Positions 55,601 to 63,196 of a stretch of DNA of 64,000 nt are shown here, piece by piece (position 1 is the first letter of the stretch; the number at the start of each line of letters is the position of its first letter). This stretch comes from Streptomyces sp. NBC_01275 (GTDB lineage Bacteria; Actinomycetota; Actinomycetes; Streptomycetales; Streptomycetaceae), in NCBI RefSeq assembly GCF_026340655.1, contig NZ_JAPEOZ010000001.1, positions 682,001-746,000 of the forward strand, in the 5' to 3' direction. The notes beneath the pieces were generated by a model. The model was not told the DNA's origin. It ran no database searches and was given only the letters and a program-made list of their open reading frames with translations. The position numbers were made by a program, and so were the translations under genes.

Positions 55601-57196
55601 GACTTCGCCGAGCACGTCCGCGACCTCACCAGCGGCCAGGGCGTCGACGTCGTCCTCAACTCCCTGGCGGGAGAGGCCATCAGCCGCACCCTGGAACTCC
55701 TGCGGCCCGGCGGACGCTTCCTGGAACTCGGCAAGCGCGACATCTACACCTCCACCCCCCTGGCGCTGAGGCCCTTCAGTAACAACATCGCCTTCTTCGG
55801 CGTGGACGCCTACCAGCTCATCTCCGGCCGCCTGCCCCAGGCCGGGACCTGCTTCGACGAAACAGCCCAGCTCATCGCGGACGGAACCTACCGCCCCTTG
55901 CTGCACCTGGCCTACCCGGCCACCCGGATCAGCGAGGCACTGCGTGTCCTGCAACGCTCCCGCCACCTGGGCAAGGTCGTCATCACCTTCGAGGAGCCAC
56001 CTCCCCTGGAGCGCACCGACCCGCCCCTGCAGCTCTCCCCGCACGCCACCTACCTGGTCACCGGCGGACTCAGCGGCCTGGGAGCAGCCCTCGCCCACCG
56101 TCTCGTCGACCACGGCGCACGCCACCTCGCCCTCCTGGGCCGCCGAGGCGCCGACACCCCCGACGCCTCCCAGCTCATTCAGACGCTCGCCCAGCGCGGC
56201 GCCACCGCCACTGCCCACGCGGCTGATGTCACCCGCGGAGAGGACCTGCGCCGGACACTCGCCACCATCGACACCAATGCCTTCCCTCTGGGTGGCGTGA
56301 TTCACGCGGCGATGGTCCTGGACGACGCACCGCTGGCCGAACTCACCGACGAACGTCTGCGCACCGCTCTGGAGCCCAAGATGCTCGGCGCGGCCGCCCT
56401 GGACGCGCTCACCCGCGAGGGCGACCTCCACCTGTTCGCGACCTGTTCGTCGGTCACCGCCTGGTTCGGCAATGCCTACCAGGCCAACTACACCGCCGCC
56501 AACGCCTACCTCGAAGCACTCACCCGCACCCGGCGCGCCGCCGGCCTGCCCGGCACGACCGTGGCCTGGGGTGCCGTCGGCGACACCGGTTACGCCGCCC
56601 GCCACGGCATCACCGACATGCTCGCCCGCCTCGGCCTGGACAACCTCACCCCCGCCGAGGCCTGCACCGCCCTCACGGACGCCGTCGCCCAGGACGCCGA
56701 CGTCACCGCCGCCGCCAGGATCGACTGGGCCCGCATCCGCAGCATGATGCCGGCCGTGCAGACCCCCCGCCTCGCCGGTCTCATCCCCCTCCACACCCCC
56801 CAGGACGACGGACCCGACCAGCTACGTCACCGTCTCGCCACCGCCACCCCCGACGAAGCACTCACCCTGGCGGCCGACGCCATCACCCAGGTATTGGCCG
56901 AGATCCTGCAGACCGACCCCGCCCGCCTCGACCGCGACCGCCGCCTGGACCAGCTCGGGCTGGACTCCCTGATGGCCGTCGAAGCCGTCGTCGCCGCGCG
57001 CCGGCGTCTGGGTTGCGAACTGCCGACCCTGGAATTCCTCAACGCCCAGGGCATCACCGACCTGGCCCGCCGCGCCCTGATCCGCCTCGGCCACCAGACC
57101 CCCACCGTGCCGGCGCCGGCCGCGCCCAGTTCAACAGCGCCGGTTCTGCCCGTGCCGGGCCCGGCCGGGCCCGCACTCAGCACTCCCACTCCCTGA
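49658..57196 (+). CDS. Highly reducing type I polyketide synthase, KS-AT-DH-cMT-ER-KR-ACP
   Basis: From the GTG at 49658 (CGGGAGAA upstream) the synthase has 2,512 residues and one full module. KS spans about 12-430 (DTACSS, EAHGTGT, NTGHLE). AT spans about 535-850 (FSGNGSQWAGMG, GHSVGE; specificity site YAFH, nearer the malonyl HAFH type). DH begins about 900 (LADHQVAGSAVMP, HPALLDGAL). The C-methyltransferase is at about 1340-1570 (LEVGAGTGSS). ER spans about 1785-2105 (VHGAAGGIGLAALQLA), KR about 2125-2390 (TGGLSGLG, LDD, YQANY) and ACP about 2405-2480 (LGLDSLMAVE). A Pro/Ala tail follows; there is no thioesterase or reductase. The domain order equals fungal highly reducing synthases and suggests iterative use, giving a saturated, methyl-branched chain released by another enzyme. 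Confidence 0.95.
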   Translation: MSVAPTTPDRPAVAIVGLSCRLPGGVDGPQDLWAALEGGRDLVGEVPPDRFDPERFVDTQRRRSNKSYTAAGGFLQDVTGFDNGYFQRVSPREAARMDPQHRLLLEMAVEALDDAGIDQTATAGSDTAVFVGMSSHDYADLQSTGGDAPNAYSMAGLAATNAANRISHLLDWHGPSMAVDTACSSALTALHQACETLRAGRARMALAGGVSVLLSPFGFTGFSAASMLSPTGRCRVFSAEADGYVRAEGGGVVALKLLSDALADGDRIHGVILASGVNSDGSTTGLALPSAQAQAALLEQVYAQAGVSADDLSYLEAHGTGTPVGDPIECDAIGRALGTRRTIGPLPIGSVKSNTGHLEAASGMAGLVKALLVLRHRRIPPTLHAQPLSPHIDFEGWQLDPCTDARSLTGQRPVVGVNSFGFGGSNAHVVLAAAPVVPVNNPSEPPKDVLPVVVSARTPEALEAAAARMAQRLQEETSEGFYDVAWTAARRRTLHPHRAVVLASGARQAAEALEAVGQGALPLPAATATGQAVAEGRVVFAFSGNGSQWAGMGADLLREEPVFRAALDRVDDALRPHLGWSVREEMAAADPARIEATEIAQPLLFAFQIALVELFKARGIRPAAVVGHSVGEIAAAHIAGALDLPAAARVVAERSRAQAATRGRGRMAAAGLSAEEAIKELAPYAGALEIAAVNGDQDVTICGPEEHLQALGADLELRAVFFRMLELDYAFHSQAMGPVRDGLLASLEGLRPAATAVPFVSTVTGTVCPGEELGAHYWWRNVREPVLFGPALHTLLDDGFDIFVDIGPHPVLRPYLRKAVKGLEQPVLVTATCARAVPGPAAVDTAAAQVLAAGAHIQWDVFFPQPGCTTDLPAYPWQRERQWHGDPQWWLRVAGETTPVQHPLLGARVPVQQPCWSNLVEPTRLPWLADHQVAGSAVMPAAAYLEMALAAGGLVHDAPVEVNHLLITRALDLPWDDEAADVRVQVSLSDGDQALTIAARTGDDLPWQPYARARVRRLLAAAPPSVDLAALRSRLHTRMDVTEHYARARRAGLVYGPAFQVLTELQLHEGEALASYTLGEPADGYHVHPALLDGALQAGGCLTGVNGEYLPFLPVAVEALRLWRTPPQSGMIHVRLRENNSQETCWDITLSDADGLVCLQLTGCRLRRMGHTPTEPVQHLVNVLRAAPGTADPALSGLLPSPTALAQACLPYRDRLEETWREEGHEAGLQRLRECCSRLIADAFAQLLPEGQSEFDTGDLVAGGMQPRHTRLAELLAHATRGLLHPTQQAGEGRPARWRLPDTDGPPALELFEQLVRDFPRHAVETSLFGRCCLHLADVLRGKRDPLTLLFDEPDRHLIEYFYSDAVQPRFHNQLLLALVREQVRTWPEDRPLRILEVGAGTGSSTALLLPHLPPERTAYTFTDLSAGFFPSAKARFADFDFVDYRCLDLNQDPAEQGFTAGSFDVVIATNVLHATRDLRATLARITHLLADGGQLLAHETHEPGLLAPCFGTLEGFWDFTDAPLRQDSPLLPGQAWAPLLRECGFDEVAQLGHDQALPELEYSVLCARRAPRSPALPVPLAPPASPDARWLLAGEKPDGDLLRDLVVVLLEAGVDVRVAGLDQTPRQWAQVAGEQQPPHTVLVFDADSSDSPADMCDQAVARLGVLRDLAETGSNLPAGAAANLWIVTRPSGIHPAPERPGAPEDAALWGATRSLANEIPQLTIRRISLEAGAWPADDARRLAAELLQPTDEDEVVLTRGGRFVPRTVPRPASTTAPEASSSTPFTLRLHDAGLRPRLIWAPDRPQQPAADEVTIAVAAAALNYRDVMLAVGLLPPGAETPVPDGPALGLECAGTVTAVGADVTHLVPGDRVYALAPRSLSSHVTVNARLVGTIPNGMTFTEAATLPVVYFTVHHALERLARLQAGETVLVHGAAGGIGLAALQLAQARGAHVIATAGTPAKRDLLRMLGVRHVLDSRTLDFAEHVRDLTSGQGVDVVLNSLAGEAISRTLELLRPGGRFLELGKRDIYTSTPLALRPFSNNIAFFGVDAYQLISGRLPQAGTCFDETAQLIADGTYRPLLHLAYPATRISEALRVLQRSRHLGKVVITFEEPPPLERTDPPLQLSPHATYLVTGGLSGLGAALAHRLVDHGARHLALLGRRGADTPDASQLIQTLAQRGATATAHAADVTRGEDLRRTLATIDTNAFPLGGVIHAAMVLDDAPLAELTDERLRTALEPKMLGAAALDALTREGDLHLFATCSSVTAWFGNAYQANYTAANAYLEALTRTRRAAGLPGTTVAWGAVGDTGYAARHGITDMLARLGLDNLTPAEACTALTDAVAQDADVTAAARIDWARIRSMMPAVQTPRLAGLIPLHTPQDDGPDQLRHRLATATPDEALTLAADAITQVLAEILQTDPARLDRDRRLDQLGLDSLMAVEAVVAARRRLGCELPTLEFLNAQGITDLARRALIRLGHQTPTVPAPAAPSSTAPVLPVPGPAGPALSTPTP

Positions 57197-57237
57197 TCTC
57201 ACCGACCCGTACACCTGTAGTAGAGAGGCTGACCGTG

Positions 57238-59601
57238 ATGTGCGAGCCACCCCTGCATCCCGACCGCTCGCACATCCCGGGCTCCCTCGCCGCGCTCGCC
57301 CGGTGGGCCGTACGCCGCAACCGGCTCGTCCTGGCCGCCGCCGCACTCTTCGTCGTCCTCACGGGTCTGCTGTCCGCCGGAGTCTCCGCAACCCTGAGCA
57401 GCGGCGGCTGGCTTGCCGAGAACACCCCGGCGGCGCAGGTACGCAACCGGTTGGCGCAGTCCCCCCACGGGGGTATGCCGCCCCTGTTGCTCCTCGCCCG
57501 CACCACCGGGTCCGTCGACGATCCGGCTGCGCGCACCGCCGGCACCCGACTTGCCGAGGATCTGCGCCAGGTACCCGGCGTCACCGGCGTCGACTCGTAC
57601 TGGACGGGCCCTCTCAGCCCAACCACCGCCGCCCATACGCCACCGCCCCCGCCCGACCCACTGCTGCGCGCCGCCGACGGGCACACGGCCCTCGTCGCCC
57701 TGTGGCTCGATGCGACAGAGCACGTCCGGCACGACGCCACCGAACACGTCCTCGTCCACGCTGCCCGCCCACACAGGCCCTTGGAGATCCGGGCAGCCGG
57801 CGAGGCCGTCGTCACCCACGAGTTCCAACTGCACAGCGAGCAGGACCTGCTGCGTACGGAACTCCTGGCCATGCCCGTCACCCTCGTACTGCTCCTCCTG
57901 ATCTTCGGCAGCATTGCGACGGCAGTCTTGCCCCTTGCCGTGGGCGCCGTCGCCATCACCGGCACCACCGCGATCCTGCGCGCCCTGACCGCCGCCACTC
58001 CCGTCTCCACCTTCGCCCTCAGTCTCACTACAGCCGTCGGTCTGGCCCTGGCCGTGGACTACAGCCTTTTCCTCGTCGCCCGCTACCGCGAGGAGATCGC
58101 CGGCGGCTGTCCGCACCCCGAGGCCGTGATCACCGCCGTCCGCACCGCCGGTCGCACCGTCGCCGCCTCCGCCGGCGTCGTCGCCGTCTCCCTGCTGGGT
58201 CTCCTGCTCTTCCCGGTCCCGCTGATGCGCTCCCTTGGCATGGCCGGCATCAGCGTCGTCCTGCTGGCCGCCGCGGCGGCCCTGCTGATCGTTCCTGCGG
58301 CCCTCGCCTGCCTCGGCGAGCGCCGGGCCGGGCGCGACTTCCTCGCTCGTCGCCGGCAGACCGCCCGGTCCGCGGCCCGCTGGCACAGCCTGGCGAGCGC
58401 CGTCATGCGCCGCCCGCTTGCCGTCCTCACGCTCACAGCAGCTCTCCTGGTCCTGCTCGCGCTGCCCTTCCGCGATGTGAACCTCGGCCTGAGCGACGAG
58501 CGGGTGCTGCCCGCCGGCTCACCCGTCGTCGCCGCCACGGAAGACCTGCGCACCGGCTTCCCCCAGGTAGGCACCGAGGTTGACATCGTCCTGCCCGGCT
58601 GGCGCCCCGCAAGTCCCGGCGATGCTGATCGCCTCGACGCCTACGCCCGGCGCCTTTCCGAGCTGCCCGGCGTCCAGGGATTGCGTACCGCGACCGGCAC
58701 CTACCTGGACGGCAAGTCCGTCGGCGCCCGCTGCGATCCCACCGCTGAACTAGCTGCGTCCCGCCCGTGCGCCGGGGTACGGCGGTTCACCCTGCCCACC
58801 GGGACGTGGCTGGCCCTCAACTCCGCCCCCCGGCCCTACAGTGCCGCAGCTGCCCACCTCCTGCACACCATCCGTACTCAGCCAGCCCCCGCACCCGCCT
58901 TCACCGGCGGCGCCACGGCAGAACTCCTCGACACTCGCGACGTCACTTTTCAGTGGCTTCCCGCAGCCCTGGCTGTTGTCGTTGTCGCAACCTTGGCCTT
59001 GCTGCTCGTCTTCACCCGAAGTCTCTTCCTGCCTCTCAAGGCCCTGGTGATCAATTCCCTTAGCCTCACGGCGACCTTCGGCGCGATGGTCTACGTCTTT
59101 CAGCAAGGTCATCTTCGCCACTTGGTCGGTGCCTTCACCGTGACCGGCACCACTGACCTCGCGCTGCCGTTCATCGCGTTCTTCCTCGCGTTCGGCCTGT
59201 CGATGGACTACGAAATCCTGCTCCTGGCCCGCGTCAGCGAGGCGTACAACCGGTCCCGCGATACCGCCCGAGCGACAGCCGAGGGGCTGCAGGCCGCTGC
59301 GCCTCTGTTCACCGCCTCCGCCGCCGTAGTCCTCGTCGTCCTGCTGGCACTCGCGGCAACAGACGTGACCGACATCAAGATCATCGCTGTCACAGTGGCC
59401 CTGTCCGTCCTCTTGGACGCGGTGGTGATCCGCCCCCTGATGGTGCCGGCCGTCATCAAGCTGGCGGGAGCTGCCAACTGGTGGCTGCCGTCTGTCCTGC
59501 GGCGCCGTCTTCCCCTGCCGTCGGCCCCCGAGCCTCTTGGGCACGACACCGTCGAGACCACCGCCTCCAAGCCCGCAACCGACGCATCCCTGGCCACCTG
59601 A
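57238..59601 (+). CDS. MmpL/RND-family transporter
   Basis: The 787-residue protein is a two-half RND exporter of the MmpL type. Each half has one membrane helix, a large external loop and five more helices. The first starts WAVRRNRLVLAAAALFVVLTGLL near residue 25. The proton-relay Asp-Tyr motifs are AVDYSLFLVARYREE near 271 and SMDYEILLLARVSEAY near 652. MmpL proteins in mycobacteria export polyketide-derived lipids made by adjacent synthases, and the same pairing is seen here 41 bp after the synthase stop. ATG 57238 is preceded by GTG 57235; either could start. No accessory MmpS gene is seen. Confidence 0.93.
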   Translation: MCEPPLHPDRSHIPGSLAALARWAVRRNRLVLAAAALFVVLTGLLSAGVSATLSSGGWLAENTPAAQVRNRLAQSPHGGMPPLLLLARTTGSVDDPAARTAGTRLAEDLRQVPGVTGVDSYWTGPLSPTTAAHTPPPPPDPLLRAADGHTALVALWLDATEHVRHDATEHVLVHAARPHRPLEIRAAGEAVVTHEFQLHSEQDLLRTELLAMPVTLVLLLLIFGSIATAVLPLAVGAVAITGTTAILRALTAATPVSTFALSLTTAVGLALAVDYSLFLVARYREEIAGGCPHPEAVITAVRTAGRTVAASAGVVAVSLLGLLLFPVPLMRSLGMAGISVVLLAAAAALLIVPAALACLGERRAGRDFLARRRQTARSAARWHSLASAVMRRPLAVLTLTAALLVLLALPFRDVNLGLSDERVLPAGSPVVAATEDLRTGFPQVGTEVDIVLPGWRPASPGDADRLDAYARRLSELPGVQGLRTATGTYLDGKSVGARCDPTAELAASRPCAGVRRFTLPTGTWLALNSAPRPYSAAAAHLLHTIRTQPAPAPAFTGGATAELLDTRDVTFQWLPAALAVVVVATLALLLVFTRSLFLPLKALVINSLSLTATFGAMVYVFQQGHLRHLVGAFTVTGTTDLALPFIAFFLAFGLSMDYEILLLARVSEAYNRSRDTARATAEGLQAAAPLFTASAAVVLVVLLALAATDVTDIKIIAVTVALSVLLDAVVIRPLMVPAVIKLAGAANWWLPSVLRRRLPLPSAPEPLGHDTVETTASKPATDASLAT

Positions 59602-59631
59602 CCAGGCGCGGACGAGCCCCGAAAGGGTCCC

Positions 59632-60531
59632 ATGCTCCGCTATGACCTCACTGGCCGCACCGTCGCCATCACCGGCTCCACCGGCGGACTCGGCTCCGCA
59701 GTCGCCCAGGCGTTGCGCCGCCGAGGTGCGCACCTCGCCCTCCTCGACCTTGACGGGACCGCTGTCGCCGCTCAGGCCGACGCGCTCGGCGGTTCCCGCG
59801 TCGCCTGGGCAGCGCAAGCGGACGTGACCGATCTCGACAGCGTCCGGACGGCGATCGACCGCGCCGCCGCTCACTTCGGTCGCATCGACGTCGTCATCGC
59901 CAACGCCGGCGTGAGCGCCGTTGCCCCGATGGCCACCCTCAACCCAGACGCTTTCGAACGCGTCCTCGACGTCAACCTGACCGGAGTCTGGCGGACCTTC
60001 AAAGCCGCCTTGCCGCACGTCGAGCGTCAACGCGGCTATCTGCTGGCCACCTCCTCCATGGCGGCCTTCGTGCACTCCCCGCTCCAGGCCCCCTACACGG
60101 CCAGCAAGGCCGGAGTCTGGGCGATGTGCAACAGCATCCGTCTGGAAGTGCGGCACCTCGGCGTTGGCGTCGGGACCCTGCACCCCACGTTCCTCAAAAC
60201 GCCGATGCTGGACGCGATCCACGCGGATCCGGCAGGTCGGCGCCTATGGGGCGGAAACGAACGAGGGCTGTGGCGGATGTGCACCGTCGACAAGGCCGTG
60301 CGCAGCATCGTGTCAGGCATCGAACGCCGGGCGCAGACGATCACCTCGCACCGCGCCCACGGGATCGTCGCAGCAACCCCCGGCTTCTTCCGGCCCTTCA
60401 TCGACCGCGTCGGGTTCACGACCAGGACCATCACCGAGGCCAGCGCTGCCTCCTCACCCAGCGGCGGCCTTGCGCCCACATCTCAACCGGGAGATGTGAA
60501 TTTGATGAACAAAGCGCTGGATTTGAGGTAG
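59632..60531 (+). CDS. SDR-family oxidoreductase of the polyketide cluster
   Basis: This 299-residue short-chain dehydrogenase has VAITGSTGGLGSAVAQALRRRG (cofactor site), LLDLDGTAV after strand 2, VIANAGVSAVAPM, the catalytic Ser in LLATSSMAAFV and YTASKAG with Tyr and Lys. A C-terminal extension of about 60 residues goes beyond the core fold. It follows the MmpL gene by 30 bp and the three genes probably form one transcript that ends at the hairpin at 60,549. It may set a ketone or alcohol in the lipid product, or process the released chain. The substrate is unknown. Confidence 0.9.
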   Translation: MLRYDLTGRTVAITGSTGGLGSAVAQALRRRGAHLALLDLDGTAVAAQADALGGSRVAWAAQADVTDLDSVRTAIDRAAAHFGRIDVVIANAGVSAVAPMATLNPDAFERVLDVNLTGVWRTFKAALPHVERQRGYLLATSSMAAFVHSPLQAPYTASKAGVWAMCNSIRLEVRHLGVGVGTLHPTFLKTPMLDAIHADPAGRRLWGGNERGLWRMCTVDKAVRSIVSGIERRAQTITSHRAHGIVAATPGFFRPFIDRVGFTTRTITEASAASSPSGGLAPTSQPGDVNLMNKALDLR

Positions 60532-60548
60532 TCGAGGGCAATCTCGGT

Positions 60549-60589
60549 ACGAAGAGCGGCGGCACCCGGGCGGTGCCGCCGCTCTTCGT
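60549..60589 (+). terminator. Hairpin terminator of the polyketide operon
   Basis: A perfect 18 bp inverted repeat (ACGAAGAGCGGCGGCACC and its complement) with a 5 nt loop lies 18 bp after the SDR stop and just before the recombinase module converging from the right. Confidence 0.92.
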
Positions 60590-60600
60590 TGACCCCAGAG

Positions 60601-61131
60601 TCAGGGCCGGCGCCGCCGGCGGGTGAGGTCGGGGACGGAGGACTGGGCCGCCACCTGCTGGTCCAGGGCCGCGTTGGTCTCCTTGAGCTTGCTGTTCTCG
60701 ATCTCCAGGACGTGGACGATCCGGGCCAGGAGCTGCGCCTGTCCGCGCAGATCGTCGCGTTCGGCGCGGACGCGGGCCAGGTCCTGCTGCTGCCTGGCCG
60801 CGCGGGCCCGCGCTGAGTCGGGAAGCGTTTCGGGGACGGGAGTGCGGGCCTTGACCAAGGCGTAGAACAGGTCCTTGAGGCCGATGTGCTTGTGGGTGAG
60901 CTTGTTGCGGCGCAGGCCGGCTTCCGCGGCCAGGGAGACGACGGTCAGCTTGCCGTCGGAGTGTAGCGGGGCTCCGATCAGCAGGCGCACCATGGCGTCG
61001 GTGATGGCTCTGATCTCCGCGGCGTCCTCGGTGTCGGCGTGGCCCTGGGCGCCGGTGAGGGCCTCGCCGACGAGTTGGGCCAGCGCTGCGCCGTCGCGCG
61101 TGCCGCGCGCGGTCACGACGGGGGTGTTCAT
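60601..61131 (-). CDS. Small coiled-coil protein of a Tn554-like module (TnpC-like)
   Basis: From ATG 61131 the protein has 176 residues. An N-terminal helical part is followed by a short DNA-binding-like segment (GKLTVVSLAAEAGLRRNKLTHKH) and a long coiled coil (RAARQQQDLARVRAERDDLRGQ, VLEIENSKLKETNAALDQQV) with a basic end. Small proteins of this form (DUF6262/TnpC-like) accompany pairs of tyrosine recombinases in Tn554-type transposons. Its start overlaps the recombinase stop by 4 bp. It is the last gene of the minus-strand module and converges on the polyketide operon. Confidence 0.8.
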   Translation of the reverse strand: MNTPVVTARGTRDGAALAQLVGEALTGAQGHADTEDAAEIRAITDAMVRLLIGAPLHSDGKLTVVSLAAEAGLRRNKLTHKHIGLKDLFYALVKARTPVPETLPDSARARAARQQQDLARVRAERDDLRGQAQLLARIVHVLEIENSKLKETNAALDQQVAAQSSVPDLTRRRRRP

Positions 61132-63196
61132 CGGCGCTCCGTAGGTTCGGTGTCGGCCGGCTGCTGGGCGTCGTGACGGCGGATGATGGCGGTGAGGAGG
61201 TTCTTGCGCTGCTGTTCGCGGGCGGCGATGGGGTAGGGGTCGAGGCCAGCGTCGGTGTCCGCGTCGATCCGCGCGACCTCGGTGCGCAGGGCGCTGATCT
61301 GGCTGTCGGTTTGGCTGATGTTCGCGCATGCCGGGTGGCAGCGAGAGTGGTCGGGGGTGCTGCGGCCGCCGTCGCGCGCCCGGTCGCGGTCGGGGTTGCA
61401 CAGCGCGGTGAAGGCGTCGTGGTTGCAGGTCAGGAACGCCTTGGGGTCCTCGTAGACCTGGAGTCGGGGGTTGGCGACCAGCGCGCGCAGTTCGCGTCGT
61501 CCCAGGTAGGTCCCGGCGTAGCGGTCGGAGAACTCGACTGCCGCGGCGCGGTAGCGGTCGGCGGCCGGGCCGCTGACCTTCTCACCAGCTGCGAGGCGTT
61601 CGCCGGCCTCGGTGAGGGTCTCGGCCAGGGCCAGGCCCTTCTCCTGGTCCAAGACCTCCAGCATGTCGGCCTTCGAGCGCCCGGCGTAGGACTCCGACAT
61701 GGCGGTGGCCGCGTGGCCGTACTGCACCGCGAGCGCGATCCGGCCGCCGGGCTGGCGGTAGATGAACCAGGCGACGGTGCGGCGGAAGCGGCGCAGGGCG
61801 ACGGCGCCGTCGGGATCGGGAGGGATCAGCTCGTGGGGCCGGTCGTGGGCGGCGGCGAGCTGATTGGCCCAGGCGGTGAAGGCCCGGATCCGTTCCACAG
61901 CGGTGTCGGAGGACTGGCCGGTGCGGGGCATGCAGGTGCCCTTGGCGTACCGGTAGAGGGTGCGGGTGAACAGCTGCTCGCCGTCTTCGAGCTCCTCGAC
62001 GACGGCGATGGCGCGCGCGACGGGCTCCAGCACGATCCACGGGTCCGCTCGCTGTTCGCCTTCGCCGATCGCGTTGCCTTCCTCGTCGAGCACGCCCTTG
62101 AAGTGCCGGCCGCGGATCTCGAACCGTACGGTGCCGTCGTCGCGCTCCACGCGGGTGCAGCAGCCGCGGCGCAGGGCCAGGACCTCCTCGGGCCGCATGC
62201 CGGAAAGGTAGGCGCAGCAGATCAGGGCGGCGGTGGAAAGGTGCAGCACCAGCACGTCCACGTCATCGAAGCCGATCGCCCCTCGCCACGGTGCGGCGCC
62301 GATCCGGGCGGTGAGCGGGACGTCGAGGAGCGGGGCGGAGCCGAAGTCGGCCGGGGTGAGCTCGTCGGCCAGGATGCCGCGGGCGCGGGCGACCTGCGAG
62401 GTGGTGACACCAAGGGTGCCGGCCAGGAAGGTGTTGGCCATCGGCGGCAGCGGCCCGCCGAAGCGGGCGCGGACGGCGGTGGCGCCGGGCGCACCGCTGG
62501 AGGGCAGCTTCTGCCCGGCCGCGAGCAGGCCGCGCAGGTGGGCCACCGCGGTCTCGGTGCCACCGCGCGGGGCGCGGTCGGGGATGGTGCCGAGCAGCCG
62601 GCGGTGCTCGCGGGCGGCGGTCAAGATGTCCGGGGCCAGGTCCAGGACCGTGCGCAGCGCCCACACCAGCAGCGGGGCCATGACGGCCGGGTGCACGATC
62701 GCGACGCTGTTCTCGCCGTCCGGGGTGTCGTCGTTGGTGCCGAGGAAGTCGGACATGACCGCGGCCGGATCCTCCCACGGCGGCATGACCAGTCGGTCGC
62801 GCTCGGGTAGGTAGGGGGCGTAGGCCCACAGCCGCGAGATCACCCACAGGGCCTTGGCGTCGGTACGCCACCGGCGGCCGAGCGGGCGCAGGTGCTCGGC
62901 GTACGCCTCCAGGTCGCCCGTGGTGACCTGGGAGAGCTCGGTGATGCCGCGGCCGCCGAGCCAGACGGCGAAGCGGATCCAGATCTGGAAGTTGTGGCGC
63001 AGGGTGCCCGGTTGGGTGGTTGAGCGCGGTTCGACTCTCTGGGGCTGATCAGCGCCAGGCGCCAGGCCAGTTCGCGAAAGCGCGGCAGCTGCTCGGGGTC
63101 GAAGCCGGGCTGCAGCCGATTGAACGGCAGGACGAAGGCGTCCGGGGCCGGGTCGACGATCTCCAGGCCGGCCGGCAGGGGCGAAGAAGCGTTCAC
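61128..63196 (-). pseudogene. Tyrosine recombinase (TnpB-like), one-base frameshift
   Basis: The start GTG at 63196 (VNASSPLPAGLEIVDPAPDAF) leads to ELAWRLALISP near residue 54. Restoring one C in the run near 63039 then joins the N-terminal core-binding domain (TLRHNFQIWIRFAVWLGGRGITELSQVT) and the long catalytic part (AYLSGMRPEEVLALRRGC with Arg, LRRFRRTVAW, YGHAATAMSESYAG with His and Tyr). Restored length is about 689 residues. As sequenced, the frame from 62843 down is intact but lacks the N-terminal domain. The GTG overlaps the upstream recombinase stop (GTGA), showing the module was once translated as a unit. Confidence 0.8.
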
